A stretch of 64,000 nt of DNA from Granulosicoccus sp. (GTDB lineage: Bacteria > Pseudomonadota > Gammaproteobacteria > Granulosicoccales > Granulosicoccaceae), in assembly GCA_023301795.1 (NCBI GenBank), contig JALZVU010000139.1, positions 31,897 to 95,896 of the forward strand, written 5' to 3'. This document shows, in pieces, positions 19,512 through 29,222 of the stretch; position 1 is the first letter of the stretch, and each line of letters begins with the position of its first letter. The notes below the pieces were generated by a model. The model did no database searches. It worked only from the letters and a program-made list of their open reading frames with translations, and had not been told where the DNA came from. The translations under genes and the position numbers were made by a program.

Positions 19512-20300
19512 TCAGCTGGCTGACTTCTTTACAGTATTTTTTCTAGTGACACGAGCACTGGATTTTTTAATTCCATTCTTTTTAGTCTGGGTTTTCCTAC
19601 TATCGCTGGCGCGCTTCTTAGCCTTCGATTTAGCAATCGGCTTCGCCACCACCTTGCCTTTTTCATCGACCGCTGACTTGGAGCGAAAGTCACACAGATC
19701 AATAATAGAACACTCTGGACAGCGTGGCGTGCGCGCTACGCACGTATAGCGGCCATGCAAAATTAGCCAATGGTGAGCATCCAGCAAATAGTCCTTTGGC
19801 ACAAATTTTATCAACGCTTTTTCCACAGCCACCACGTCTTTGCCAGGTGCCAACCCTGTACGGTTCGAAACCCTGAAAATATGGGTGTCGACAGCCATTG
19901 CCAACTGTCTAAAGGCCGTATTGAGAACCACGTTCGCTGTTTTTCGCCCTACTCCGGGAAGTGCCTCAAGTGCCTCACGGTTATCAGGCACAACACCACC
20001 GTGTGTTTCACACAGCACCCGACACGCCTCGATCACATTCTTGGCCTTCGTGTTGTACAAACCAATGGTGCGTATGTACGGCTTGAGCCCCTCTACCCCC
20101 AATGCGAAAATCTGCTCTGGCGTATTGGCTACAGGAAATAACCGCGCGGTTGCTTTGTTAACGCTGACATCAGTAGCTTGAGCGGATAAAGTAACAGCCA
20201 CAAGAAGTTCAAATGCAGAGGAGTACTCCAGTTCGGTTTTAGGCTCAGGGTTAGCCTGCTTGAGACGACGGAACATCTCGAGGCGCTTATCTTTGTTCAT
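19512..20300 (-). CDS. nth: Endonuclease III with a Lys-rich C-terminal extension
   Basis: LPGVGRKTANVVLNTAFRQLAMAVDTHIFRVSNRTGLA; FeS motif CVARTPRCPECSIIDLC; start set at MNKDKRLEMFRRL. Confidence 0.93.
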   Translation of the reverse strand: MNKDKRLEMFRRLKQANPEPKTELEYSSAFELLVAVTLSAQATDVSVNKATARLFPVANTPEQIFALGVEGLKPYIRTIGLYNTKAKNVIEACRVLCETHGGVVPDNREALEALPGVGRKTANVVLNTAFRQLAMAVDTHIFRVSNRTGLAPGKDVVAVEKALIKFVPKDYLLDAHHWLILHGRYTCVARTPRCPECSIIDLCDFRSKSAVDEKGKVVAKPIAKSKAKKRASDSRKTQTKKNGIKKSSARVTRKNTVKKSAS

Positions 20301-20651
20301 AGTGCATGGTACGCGCATCGACGAAAACGCAAAAGCTGGACGGCCCATTCGTCATTTGCGAGGTCATTTGCGAGATTGCCTTGTGTAACCCGCCGTAGCC
20401 GTCTCATTCGTCGGCACACGAACTTTACAAATATGAGCGGTTTGGAGACAATTTTCAAAATCGAAATACGTTTATCGTATGATGTGTGATGACTCAAACC
20501 CATTGTGATGACAAGAGTGATCAAGTCGCAGTCACGATATGATGTACGATACAGGCACTGCATTTGAGTGCAGTTTTTTAATCGTAGCCGGTCGGCTGCC
20601 CTTTAGTGTTGCGAAACGGCTTTCGCTGTCGATGCATGGATTCATCCATAT

Positions 20652-21845
20652 ATGCAAGAATCTGAGAAAGATCGTGTGTTGGACGACAATGAACGTCTAG
20701 AGGTCATCGACTCTCTGGAGGCTATTCTCGCCACCGATAAATTCGAAGCAGCCCCGCAGATGTCAGCGTTTCTGCGCTACGTGGTGGAGCAGGCAGCCGA
20801 TGGCAATCAGAGCCGCATAAAAGCTTTCACTGTTGCTGTTGATGCATTGGGCAAGCCAGATTCGTTTGACCCACAGAACGATCCTGTGGTTCGCGTACTT
20901 GCGGGAAGGCTGCGCGCAGCATTGGCGGCATACAACGACGATAATCCAGATGCCCTTGTCGTTATAACCATGACACCTGGGTCGTACGTACCTTCATTCG
21001 GGCGTGCAAATAAGAATACCGGGCAGCTACCTACTGAACCCGTCTCAAACAACGCTAATCATCAGCGGATTTTTGCCACTACCGCAACCTCCAATGGTAC
21101 ACAGAACGATATACGCGGTAACGATCAACGTCAGATGCCTGCAAACGGCGCCATCGGCACTGGTAGGTTAGATGCTGGGCTCACAGCCAGAGCTGAGATC
21201 GAGGACACTGAAGGCCTGCGAGCGCACCAACCTCAAGCAACAGGATTTGCTGCCATTAGGCAGGCTTTCCAAACGGCGCCCAGGTATGCAGTGATTGCAA
21301 CAATTGTTGCAGTGGTCTTTGCCAGTGGCTTACTAGTCAACGGCAAGTTCAAAGGTAATGGGCCAGTCATTCTTGCCGCAACACCTGACGGCACTGGTGC
21401 TGAAATCCCCACATCGCGCATTCGGCCACTCGACCCTACTGTTTTTGTCAGCGCAATAAGCTACGGAGACGATCTGGAAAATAATCTGAATACACTGGTG
21501 AGTGGCGCCATTTCCGAGAGCGAACATGTCAAGTTGAATCGGATACTAGACACACAACGCGATATGCGGTTCTGGCCAGAAGACTACATTCTCACAGTAA
21601 CCGTCGTTGATGTGCCTGATGAAACACAAGTGAACATGCTGCTTGTTGAGGCACGAACCGGGCGATTTGTACATTCTGAAACAACCACACTCAATAGTCA
21701 GGCTGCCAGTCAGCTCAGTCCGGTTGAACTGACAAACGTTATAGCAACGGTACGCACTGTGGTCGACATAGACGGACCTTTACTGAGAGATTTCTCTGAC
21801 AGGTACAAAGATCGGAAATCTAACCTGCATAGTGCCTACCACTAG
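20652..21845 (+). CDS. Membrane protein with N-terminal domain like that of CadC/adenylate-cyclase-TolB type proteins
   Basis: SFDPQNDPVVRVLAGRLRAALAAYNDDNPDALVVITMTPGSYVPSF; single TM YAVIATIVAVVFASGLLV. Confidence 0.7.
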   Translation: MQESEKDRVLDDNERLEVIDSLEAILATDKFEAAPQMSAFLRYVVEQAADGNQSRIKAFTVAVDALGKPDSFDPQNDPVVRVLAGRLRAALAAYNDDNPDALVVITMTPGSYVPSFGRANKNTGQLPTEPVSNNANHQRIFATTATSNGTQNDIRGNDQRQMPANGAIGTGRLDAGLTARAEIEDTEGLRAHQPQATGFAAIRQAFQTAPRYAVIATIVAVVFASGLLVNGKFKGNGPVILAATPDGTGAEIPTSRIRPLDPTVFVSAISYGDDLENNLNTLVSGAISESEHVKLNRILDTQRDMRFWPEDYILTVTVVDVPDETQVNMLLVEARTGRFVHSETTTLNSQAASQLSPVELTNVIATVRTVVDIDGPLLRDFSDRYKDRKSNLHSAYH

Positions 21846-21862
21846 CCGAGCATTAGGTCGGG

Positions 21863-22081
21863 CTAATACGACGAGTTGTTTGCCTGATCGGGATGAATCT
21901 CGTCGGCCACCTCGTCCGGATCAACACCATTGATTAGCAGAACTTCCTTTACCGTTTCCAGATCGGCCTGGATCTGCTCAACGCGCCCAGGAAAGTCATA
22001 TTCGTTAACATCGTTGGCCTTAGGCATGTAGCAAAACGCGGTCTTTAGCGCGTGTAGAACCTCTTCCGACAACTCACTCAT
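21863..22081 (-). CDS. Small acidic hypothetical protein (72 aa) downstream of lexA
   Basis: ORF starts 14 bp after the lexA stop on the same strand; acidic composition. Confidence 0.65.
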   Translation of the reverse strand: MSELSEEVLHALKTAFCYMPKANDVNEYDFPGRVEQIQADLETVKEVLLINGVDPDEVADEIHPDQANNSSY

Positions 22082-22095
22082 TATTTTTCTCAGTA

Positions 22096-22926
22096 TTAAT
22101 AGCTACGCAATTGCCCAACCAATACGCCTTGAAAACTGACCCGGTGTGCGGCATAAAGCATTGTATTCATGGTGCTATTCTCAGGAATAAGCTCTACCAT
22201 GCCCCCTTTAACGGTACCAAGACGCTTAAGCGTCGCCTCTTGGGAATCTATCAGTGCCACTACAATATCGCCAGCCCGCGCGGTATTCTGTTTTCTGAGG
22301 ATAACCGTATCGCCGTCGAGAATACCCACGTCCATCATTGACTCGCCACTGACTCTCAGTGCGTAGCGATCAGGACCGATAAAAAATGCTGCCAGATCAA
22401 GGTAGTTTGCGTCTTCAATCGCCTCTATTGGCTGACCCGCCGCTATACGGCCCAGTAGAGGAATTCGCAAGTTTGCCAGTATGTTGTCGCCGCCATCGTC
22501 GCTTTGTTCATCAGTATCGCTAGCACCATGACGCTTCAGTGCAGCCGACAACTCAGCAGGTAGTATGGTGTGCTGACTTACATTGGATTCAGGCCTGAGA
22601 CGCGTCAACGTACCAGGCTTATTTAGCCCTTTAGCCTGAGTTTGAGTATCCGACGCCACAGGTGCGGGCAGCCGCCGAAGGTTAGATGGTGGTGTTGGCA
22701 TAGCCAACCCTACTATTCGCAAGCCTCGCCAACCGTTACCATGTCTTTCCAGCTTGCCTTTGGCGATGAGTGCTTGCACATAACGATGAACAGTACCCTT
22801 GGATTTCAGACGCAGGTCGGCAGCCAGCTCAGCGATGGTGGGTGCGACGCCTTCTACCCTGATGTGCCGTTCAATAGCTGCAAGAACACGACCTTCGAGA
22901 TGAGTGAGCGATTGAGTTGTATCCAT
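22096..22926 (-). CDS. lexA: LexA-type SOS repressor (276 aa, extended linker)
   Basis: N-terminal wHTH (TIAELAADLRLKSKGTVHRYVQALIAKGKLERH), cleavage region IPLLGRIAAGQP, catalytic Ser GESMMDVGILDGD and Lys EATLKRL. Confidence 0.9.
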   Translation of the reverse strand: MDTTQSLTHLEGRVLAAIERHIRVEGVAPTIAELAADLRLKSKGTVHRYVQALIAKGKLERHGNGWRGLRIVGLAMPTPPSNLRRLPAPVASDTQTQAKGLNKPGTLTRLRPESNVSQHTILPAELSAALKRHGASDTDEQSDDGGDNILANLRIPLLGRIAAGQPIEAIEDANYLDLAAFFIGPDRYALRVSGESMMDVGILDGDTVILRKQNTARAGDIVVALIDSQEATLKRLGTVKGGMVELIPENSTMNTMLYAAHRVSFQGVLVGQLRSY

Positions 22927-22941
22927 AAACGTTCTCCGGAT

Positions 22942-22963
22942 GTTCTCTATAATAATAGAGAAC
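22942..22963. promoter_or_regulatory. Putative LexA operator
   Basis: GTTCTCTAT-aata-ATAGAGAAC, perfect 9-bp arms, 15 bp upstream of the lexA start; a second overlapping pair AACGTTCTC (22928-22936)/GAGAACGTT (22958-22966). Confidence 0.8.
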
Positions 22964-23039
22964 GTTTAGAGAAATTACAACGGAATCGTGCTCTATTGGC
23001 CGATGAATTCATAACGATTTCGATAACAGTGATGTTTCA

Positions 23040-23819
23040 GTGACCTCAATGCCAGAAGAGCCTGCTGACGCTAGCGATAATTCACTGCCTGCCTGGTTTT
23101 GTGAGCATCTGCAGCCCCTACATACCAATTTCGAAGAACGTGTGGTGTGCCTGGGTGACGACGAGCGATGGTTAGCCACCTCCAGAGTGGGCGTGGAGAT
23201 GCGCATCATGGAGTATGTGCCTGGCACTACCCCACGCGTGGCTGCCCAGCTACGCTTTAGCGAAGGCCACGACCCTGTAGAACTTGCTAATCATCCTGAT
23301 CTGGAGATTCTCATTCAAAAAGGTGAGCTAACATCCCAACTGGGCAGCTACGACAGCCACTGGTATTTCAGGATACCTGACTTGAGAAACCGGAAATTAC
23401 CCGATCTGAGCTTCGAGCGTGCTGCGACTATGGACAAATCGCTGGCAGCACTTATCTATATAGCTATAGGCCAAATGAAACAAAGCGATACCGAGTGGCG
23501 AAGAATGGACACGCAAGACGAGGAGAACTGGTTTCCGGGGCCTGTGGATGGAACCGATGTCATGCCGCTGCACGGGCACGGTTCTGGTAACGTCATGCTG
23601 GTCCGCTGGAATCGAACTGCAGCCTTCAAGACCCGCATTGATCCTCGCGGCGAAGAGCTACTCGTGCTCAACGGCGCTGTGTACGATGCTCAAGGCTATT
23701 ACCCGGAGGGCTCGTGGATCAGAAACCCTATAAAAGCGTGGCAGGCATGGGGAGCTAAAGCTGGCACCGTGGCGTATTACAAAAACGGCCACTTCGCCCA
23801 TTCTGAAATCAAGCCGTGA
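23040..23819 (+). CDS. ChrR-like cupin domain protein
   Basis: C-terminal GEELLVLNGAVYDAQGYYPEGSWIRNP typical of ChrR/anti-sigma cupins; GTG start. Confidence 0.7.
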   Translation: MTSMPEEPADASDNSLPAWFCEHLQPLHTNFEERVVCLGDDERWLATSRVGVEMRIMEYVPGTTPRVAAQLRFSEGHDPVELANHPDLEILIQKGELTSQLGSYDSHWYFRIPDLRNRKLPDLSFERAATMDKSLAALIYIAIGQMKQSDTEWRRMDTQDEENWFPGPVDGTDVMPLHGHGSGNVMLVRWNRTAAFKTRIDPRGEELLVLNGAVYDAQGYYPEGSWIRNPIKAWQAWGAKAGTVAYYKNGHFAHSEIKP

Positions 23820-24901
23820 CTCAAGACAACGCCCCAGTCAAAGCTGCAGCACATCTGACACCAGAGGCGCTGAGCCAGTCGGTTAAACAACTTGCGTATG
23901 ATCTGAATCTGACGCATTGCGCAATCACCGACACCGACCTTGGCGAACATGAAACCAAGCTGCTCAACTGGCTTGACGCAGGCTTTCACGGCTCAATGGA
24001 GTACATGCAACGTCATGGCACCAAGCGTAGCCGCCCCGGCGAGCTACTCCCCGGCACCACCCGGATTATCTCGGTTCGCATGGACTACTACCCACCTGAC
24101 TCAACCGATGCGTGGGCAGTGCTAGAGAATCCCAGCCTGGCTTATGTTTCACGCTACGCATTGGGCCGCGATTATCACAAGGTGCTTCGCAATCGCTTAC
24201 AAAAGCTTGCCAGCAAAATGACCGAGCAATACGGAGAATTTGGCTACCGCGCATTTGTTGATAGCGCACCTGTTCTGGAAAAAGCCATCGCTCAAAAGGC
24301 GGGGCTTGGCTGGATAGGCAAACACAGCAACCTGTTAACCAAGGATGCCGGCAGCTGGTTTTTTCTTGGCGAACTTTATACTGACCTACCCTTGGCTGTA
24401 GACACAAAACCCGCGAAAGAACACTGCGGAACCTGCACTGCCTGTATGCAAGCCTGCCCTACCAACGCCATCATTGCCCCCTATAAAGTAGATGCTCGCC
24501 GATGTATTTCCTACCTCACTATCGAGTTCAAAGGCAGTATTCCCGTCGAATTCAGGAAACCCATGGGCAACCGGATTTATGGCTGCGATGATTGCCAACT
24601 GGTTTGCCCGTTCAATAAATTCAGCAGCCCCAGCACCGAGCCTGATTTCCGCACTCGCCACTCACTGGATAGTACAAGCCTGGAAGCGCTATTCAGCTGG
24701 GATGAGGCCACGTTTCGTACCAATATGGCAGGTTCACCGATCAACCGTATTGGACATGAGCGATGGCTACGCAATATTGCAGTAGCACTGGGCAACGCAC
24801 CCACCACACCGGACGTGATAGCGTGCTTGCAGGCACGACGCCATGATGATTCTTCGCTGATACAAGAACATGTTAAGTGGGCTTTGGCGCAACACCTGTG
24901 A
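23816..24901 (+). CDS. queG: Epoxyqueuosine reductase
   Basis: Ferredoxin motifs CGTCTACMQACPTNAI and CDDCQLVCPFNKF; RYALGRDYHKVLRNRL; VDSAPVLEKAIAQKAGLGWIGKH. Confidence 0.95.
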   Translation: MTQDNAPVKAAAHLTPEALSQSVKQLAYDLNLTHCAITDTDLGEHETKLLNWLDAGFHGSMEYMQRHGTKRSRPGELLPGTTRIISVRMDYYPPDSTDAWAVLENPSLAYVSRYALGRDYHKVLRNRLQKLASKMTEQYGEFGYRAFVDSAPVLEKAIAQKAGLGWIGKHSNLLTKDAGSWFFLGELYTDLPLAVDTKPAKEHCGTCTACMQACPTNAIIAPYKVDARRCISYLTIEFKGSIPVEFRKPMGNRIYGCDDCQLVCPFNKFSSPSTEPDFRTRHSLDSTSLEALFSWDEATFRTNMAGSPINRIGHERWLRNIAVALGNAPTTPDVIACLQARRHDDSSLIQEHVKWALAQHL

Positions 24902-24941
24902 TATGAGCACAACGTAAAACTATTGGCTACACACAATTTGC

Positions 24942-25319
24942 CTAAGCACTCATCACCCGCTCCAGATGCCACACCTTGGCAACAATTTGCCAACCTTGCT
25001 CGCCCTTTACAAAGCTCAGGTGATCAACAAAGACACTGTCATGAGCACGTAATCGAATTTTTACCACTGCACTTAATGGCGACAACCAATCAATCAGTAA
25101 AATTTCTTCTTCGCGATCTTGCCCCTTGCTTTCAGGCGATGTACGCCCACCTACATCGCGGCTAAAGCTTGCGATAGGTTCAACAAACACAGTTCCGTTG
25201 TCCGCATCAAACAAGCTTGAGGTCTCATGAAACACCGCGTTTAATTTCTGTGTGTCACAAAAGTACAGCGCGTCAAAATACATCTGTACTGCATCAAGTA
25301 GTTCGCTCGTTGATTTCAT
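24942..25319 (-). CDS. NTF2/SnoaL-like nuclear transport factor 2 family protein
   Basis: Length and pattern LLDAVQMYFDALYFCDTQKLNAVFHETSSLFDADNG... and VDHLSFVKGEQGWQIVAKVWH. Confidence 0.75.
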   Translation of the reverse strand: MKSTSELLDAVQMYFDALYFCDTQKLNAVFHETSSLFDADNGTVFVEPIASFSRDVGGRTSPESKGQDREEEILLIDWLSPLSAVVKIRLRAHDSVFVDHLSFVKGEQGWQIVAKVWHLERVMSA

Positions 25320-25393
25320 GTTTCATTACCGTGTAAAGTGATTGGCTATTATTCGACTATCATTGAATTTACGCCACCCTAAATTCTGCCAAA

Positions 25394-26394
25394 TGCCGTC
25401 GAAATCCAGCCAAAAAATATCTCCGCCCTCTGCACACGCCAAGCCTCTGAAGATTGCCGCCCTTGTATATGACGGTCTTTGCACGTTCGAGTACGGGATT
25501 GTGGCCGAGGTGTTTGGTTTAAAGCGCCCAGAGCTGGACAGAGAGCTGTATCAGTTCTCGTCAGTTGCACTACAAAGTGGCACCATGACCGCAGCAGGCG
25601 GACTTACCGTCTCCGCCACGGGCAACCTAAGAAACTGGCGCGATGCTCATACCATTGTCATACCGGGTTGGAGCAACAAGAACGACCCCGTTCCTGAAGC
25701 CATCCTTGGCCCATTGCGTCAAGCCTATGAGAAAGGTGCACGTATCCTGTCTATCTGTTCTGGCGGCTACGTACTTGCAGCAGCAGGCATACTAGATCAA
25801 CGACGTGCCACCACACACTGGCGATACGCTGACGATTTCCAGACACGCTATCCCAACATCATCGTGGAAAAAAACCATCTGTATGTGGACGACGACAACG
25901 TTGTGACATCGGCAGGCAGTTCCGCAGGGCTCGACGCTTGCTTGCATATCGTAAGAACAGACTTCGGTGCCAAGGTTGCCAACATTGTGGCCCGCCGACT
26001 GGTCATGCATTCTCACCGCCAAGGTAGCCAAGCACAGTTTATTGAAACTCCGGCAGGCAAAACAGGCAGTGATTTACGGTTGTCGACACTAATGCAAACC
26101 GTTCGCTCTTCACTAGAAATCAATCACACGGTGGACTCTCTGGCTGATAAAGCCAGTATGTCCACCAGAACATTTCAGCGACGCTTTCTGGCCCATACAG
26201 GCACCTCGGTTATGAGCTGGCTTATTCAGGAAAGGCTCGCACTGGCATGTCGACTGCTCGAATCCGAAAACAGTAGTGTCGAACAAATCAGCAACACCAC
26301 CGGCTTTGCCTCTGTCAATGCGCTTCGATACCACTTCAAGCAGACGATGGACACAAGTCCTGCGCAATATCGCAAACGCTTTGGCGTTGCGTAG
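25394..26394 (+). CDS. GlxA/FtrA-type AraC-family regulator with DJ-1/PfpI-like domain
   Basis: ILSICSGGYVLAAAGILDQRRATTHW; C-terminal AraC HTH MSTRTFQRRFLAHTGTSVMSWLIQERLALACRLLE. Confidence 0.88.
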
Positions 26395-26474
26395 AACGGC
26401 ATAAGGCGCCGACACAGCCCCCAGAATATTTCCTCAATCAACCCCACTGTTTATTGAGGAAATTACCCAAAATG

Positions 26475-29081
26475 CTATGGCGTGGTGCTGCCCCTTAACA
26501 GCGCATCGTAATATCGTACGCCCATCTCCCTAAGGGCATCGCTGCCAAAGTGTATACAGGAGCCAATACCACAAGCGAAACCGTTGGATGGTACGAGGTC
26601 ATCATGCAGCGACACCTCACTGTATGGAACCAGTATCCCGATTGAGCGATGAACGCTATCAACGATAAGTTGGTTAGCGTCCGGGTTTTGGAAATCACCT
26701 CGCGGATCTACGCCACGCGACAAAGTACCCACCACGAACGGGACAGGTGCATCGGGTCCACGTGCAGCAGGACCGCGCGCATCAACATCAATTCTTGATC
26801 GAAACTGTTCTACCATGGTCACCAGATTCTGCTCATAGGATGAAGCGCAGTCTGCGTTGCCGTCGGCCTCGCCTTGTAACCAGAGAATTCCACGAAGTAT
26901 GCCGCCAGTTTCTGAAATGGCAGTGTTGATTCGGCTCAGCGCTCTATCGAACAAGAGTGTGTTGCCCAACGCAGGATCCGCAGATGTGGTGGCATTCCAA
27001 TGGGCATCAAGTGTGGTATCGCCGCAGAAACCTGTACCCGCCCAGGCAGCGGGCACCAACACGATGTTTCGCGTCGTCGCGTTTAAAGCCTGCTTGGCAA
27101 ACGTCAAGCCAAGACCGATGGTACTGCCTTCCTTGGACAAGGAATCAGGATCCACCGGTACGTGCAGCGGATCTTCTGCGGGAACAATACGAGGCGCTAC
27201 AACGTTCACTGATGCGTTGCTGAAGTCAGCGGGGCTTACAAAGCGGCTGCGCTCATTTGCCGTCACATTCAGTTGCCGGATACGCAGATCTATAGCATCG
27301 GGTTGTCCTGCACCTGCCTGTTTCGCACCGTTTTCACTAAAGCCCACCATATTGCTCTGGCCGATCAATAGATAAATGTCATCACGCTCTACAGGTGTCA
27401 CAGCAACCGTTACGCTGACAGACGCGCTCGCAACTCCATCGCTGGCAGCAATAGTGAAGCGTCGCTGCTGTGCTCGTATCGGCAGCACATCAATATCTAG
27501 CCCCAAATTCAATGTGCTCTGGGTTTCTCCTGATTGCAATTGCTCGCTTGAAAAGCTCATTTGCATCAAGGATTCATCCACATCATCTTCACTGGACACA
27601 CTTAATGAGATCGTGCCCTCAAACCCGGGCGCACGGACGAGGGACAGAGGAATTTGAACACCAGCAGCGTCTCCTTCTCTCAGGTTATACGCCGCCTGTG
27701 CAACAGTTACCTCAAAAGGCACTTGGATCGGCGTTGATCCATCATCGCCAATGGTCAGAGTGATGGACACACTGGTTCGCAAGTCTGTGTCAGATAGATC
27801 GAAAGCGGTTAACGTAATGTCGATACTTCCAACGTCCGTGGCCAAAGGTGTCCAGAGCAACGAACGTGTTCCATCCCTGTTGTCGACGTTCTCCATACCC
27901 GATGGCAACTCACTGGTTAAAATGCCAGAAGCGCCGCCATCAAGATCAACCGGGCGCAGGCGCAGCTCAAACAACTCACCAACTCGCAGGCTCTGATCAC
28001 TCAGGTCACTGAAGAAGGGGGGTTGGTTTGCGCTGCCTAGTAGACTCAACCTGTCTGAGCGCGCAGAAAAGTTATCGAAATTGTCAAACGCTACGATGGC
28101 GTAAGAAAACGCTTGACCCGCTGCCACGATATCAGTGAACGTCGTCGTTCGTACTGTCGTTAGATAATCGTTGTTTCGATAGACGTTGTAACCTGCCACG
28201 GTGGCAATGGTGGTTGAAGGCTCCCAGTTTAGTACTACGATGGTTTGCCCGTTTGCCGTATTGGTTTCACCCGTTAAACCTGTCGGAATGGAGGGTGGTG
28301 TACCAGGATCAGTAGAGCCTGGCCCTTCTGGCAGAATCAATGAGGCAGAGGCTGCAGAAAAGTTACCGTCAAAATCAAAGGCCACGACTGAAAAGGCATT
28401 GCTGGAACCGGTCGGTACCTGCCCTATATACTCCGTTGAAAAACGAGTGGCTATGTATTGACCATTCCGGTAAATGTTGTAGCCAGCTACCGCCTGATCA
28501 TCTACTGCCTCATTCCATGTGAGTGTGACTGTGTCAGTAAGTGCTCCCTCTTGCGTGCCTCCCTCAAGCCCATCCGGCGGCTCCGGGGCGATAGTTGTAT
28601 CAACAGGGCCTCTGTCCGGCAAAGTAATACTTGATGAGCGCTGAGAAAAATTGCGACGAACATCGAATGCCACCACATAGAAAGATGTTGTCGCGCCCTC
28701 CACCACCTCACCTGAATAGCTGGGCTCACTGACCGTCGTCACGTATTGGTTGTTCTGATAAACGTTGTAGCCCTCAACGTTGTCGTCTGCGTCTGTCGAT
28801 TCGACCCAGCTCAGGGACACCGTGTTTGCGCTGATTTCACCTGAAAGGTTTTGAGGTTTACCTGGTGCCTCACCAGCAGCAAACGCAGGTAGACACAAGA
28901 AGAAGGAAAGGCTCAGTATCAGGCACAGGGTTATTCTTGAAAATGGGATTTTCAAAAGCGACGTCTTCGCCCCTGAATTTAATCCGCCATATTGGATACG
29001 CTCTGCAAAAGCGACAATAGGGTGTAGCACCGTCACGCTCCTTTGAACGTTTTGGCTGGGCACGTACAGTTGTGCTGTCAT
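26475..29081 (-). CDS. Secreted multidomain protein: fibronectin type III-like repeats, Ig/cadherin-like domain, SASA/SGNH-type esterase
   Basis: Three repeats of the form VSLSWVESTDADDNVEGYNVYQNNQYVTTV; DDIYLLIGQSNMVGFSENG (GQSNM of the SASA family); hydrophobic segment near the N-terminus. Confidence 0.85.
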   Translation of the reverse strand: MTAQLYVPSQNVQRSVTVLHPIVAFAERIQYGGLNSGAKTSLLKIPFSRITLCLILSLSFFLCLPAFAAGEAPGKPQNLSGEISANTVSLSWVESTDADDNVEGYNVYQNNQYVTTVSEPSYSGEVVEGATTSFYVVAFDVRRNFSQRSSSITLPDRGPVDTTIAPEPPDGLEGGTQEGALTDTVTLTWNEAVDDQAVAGYNIYRNGQYIATRFSTEYIGQVPTGSSNAFSVVAFDFDGNFSAASASLILPEGPGSTDPGTPPSIPTGLTGETNTANGQTIVVLNWEPSTTIATVAGYNVYRNNDYLTTVRTTTFTDIVAAGQAFSYAIVAFDNFDNFSARSDRLSLLGSANQPPFFSDLSDQSLRVGELFELRLRPVDLDGGASGILTSELPSGMENVDNRDGTRSLLWTPLATDVGSIDITLTAFDLSDTDLRTSVSITLTIGDDGSTPIQVPFEVTVAQAAYNLREGDAAGVQIPLSLVRAPGFEGTISLSVSSEDDVDESLMQMSFSSEQLQSGETQSTLNLGLDIDVLPIRAQQRRFTIAASDGVASASVSVTVAVTPVERDDIYLLIGQSNMVGFSENGAKQAGAGQPDAIDLRIRQLNVTANERSRFVSPADFSNASVNVVAPRIVPAEDPLHVPVDPDSLSKEGSTIGLGLTFAKQALNATTRNIVLVPAAWAGTGFCGDTTLDAHWNATTSADPALGNTLLFDRALSRINTAISETGGILRGILWLQGEADGNADCASSYEQNLVTMVEQFRSRIDVDARGPAARGPDAPVPFVVGTLSRGVDPRGDFQNPDANQLIVDSVHRSIGILVPYSEVSLHDDLVPSNGFACGIGSCIHFGSDALREMGVRYYDALLRGSTTP

Positions 29082-29222
29082 AAGATTGTCTCCGACACTA
29101 AAAAACTTCTTTAAAAAATATAATAAAAATTTTGCGTCAGTGCGGCTGCATAGTTCGGCTTACCGTGTTTTATCAATAATTCGGGCTAGACTCCCGCACT
29201 GACTATTCATAGACAATCCGTG

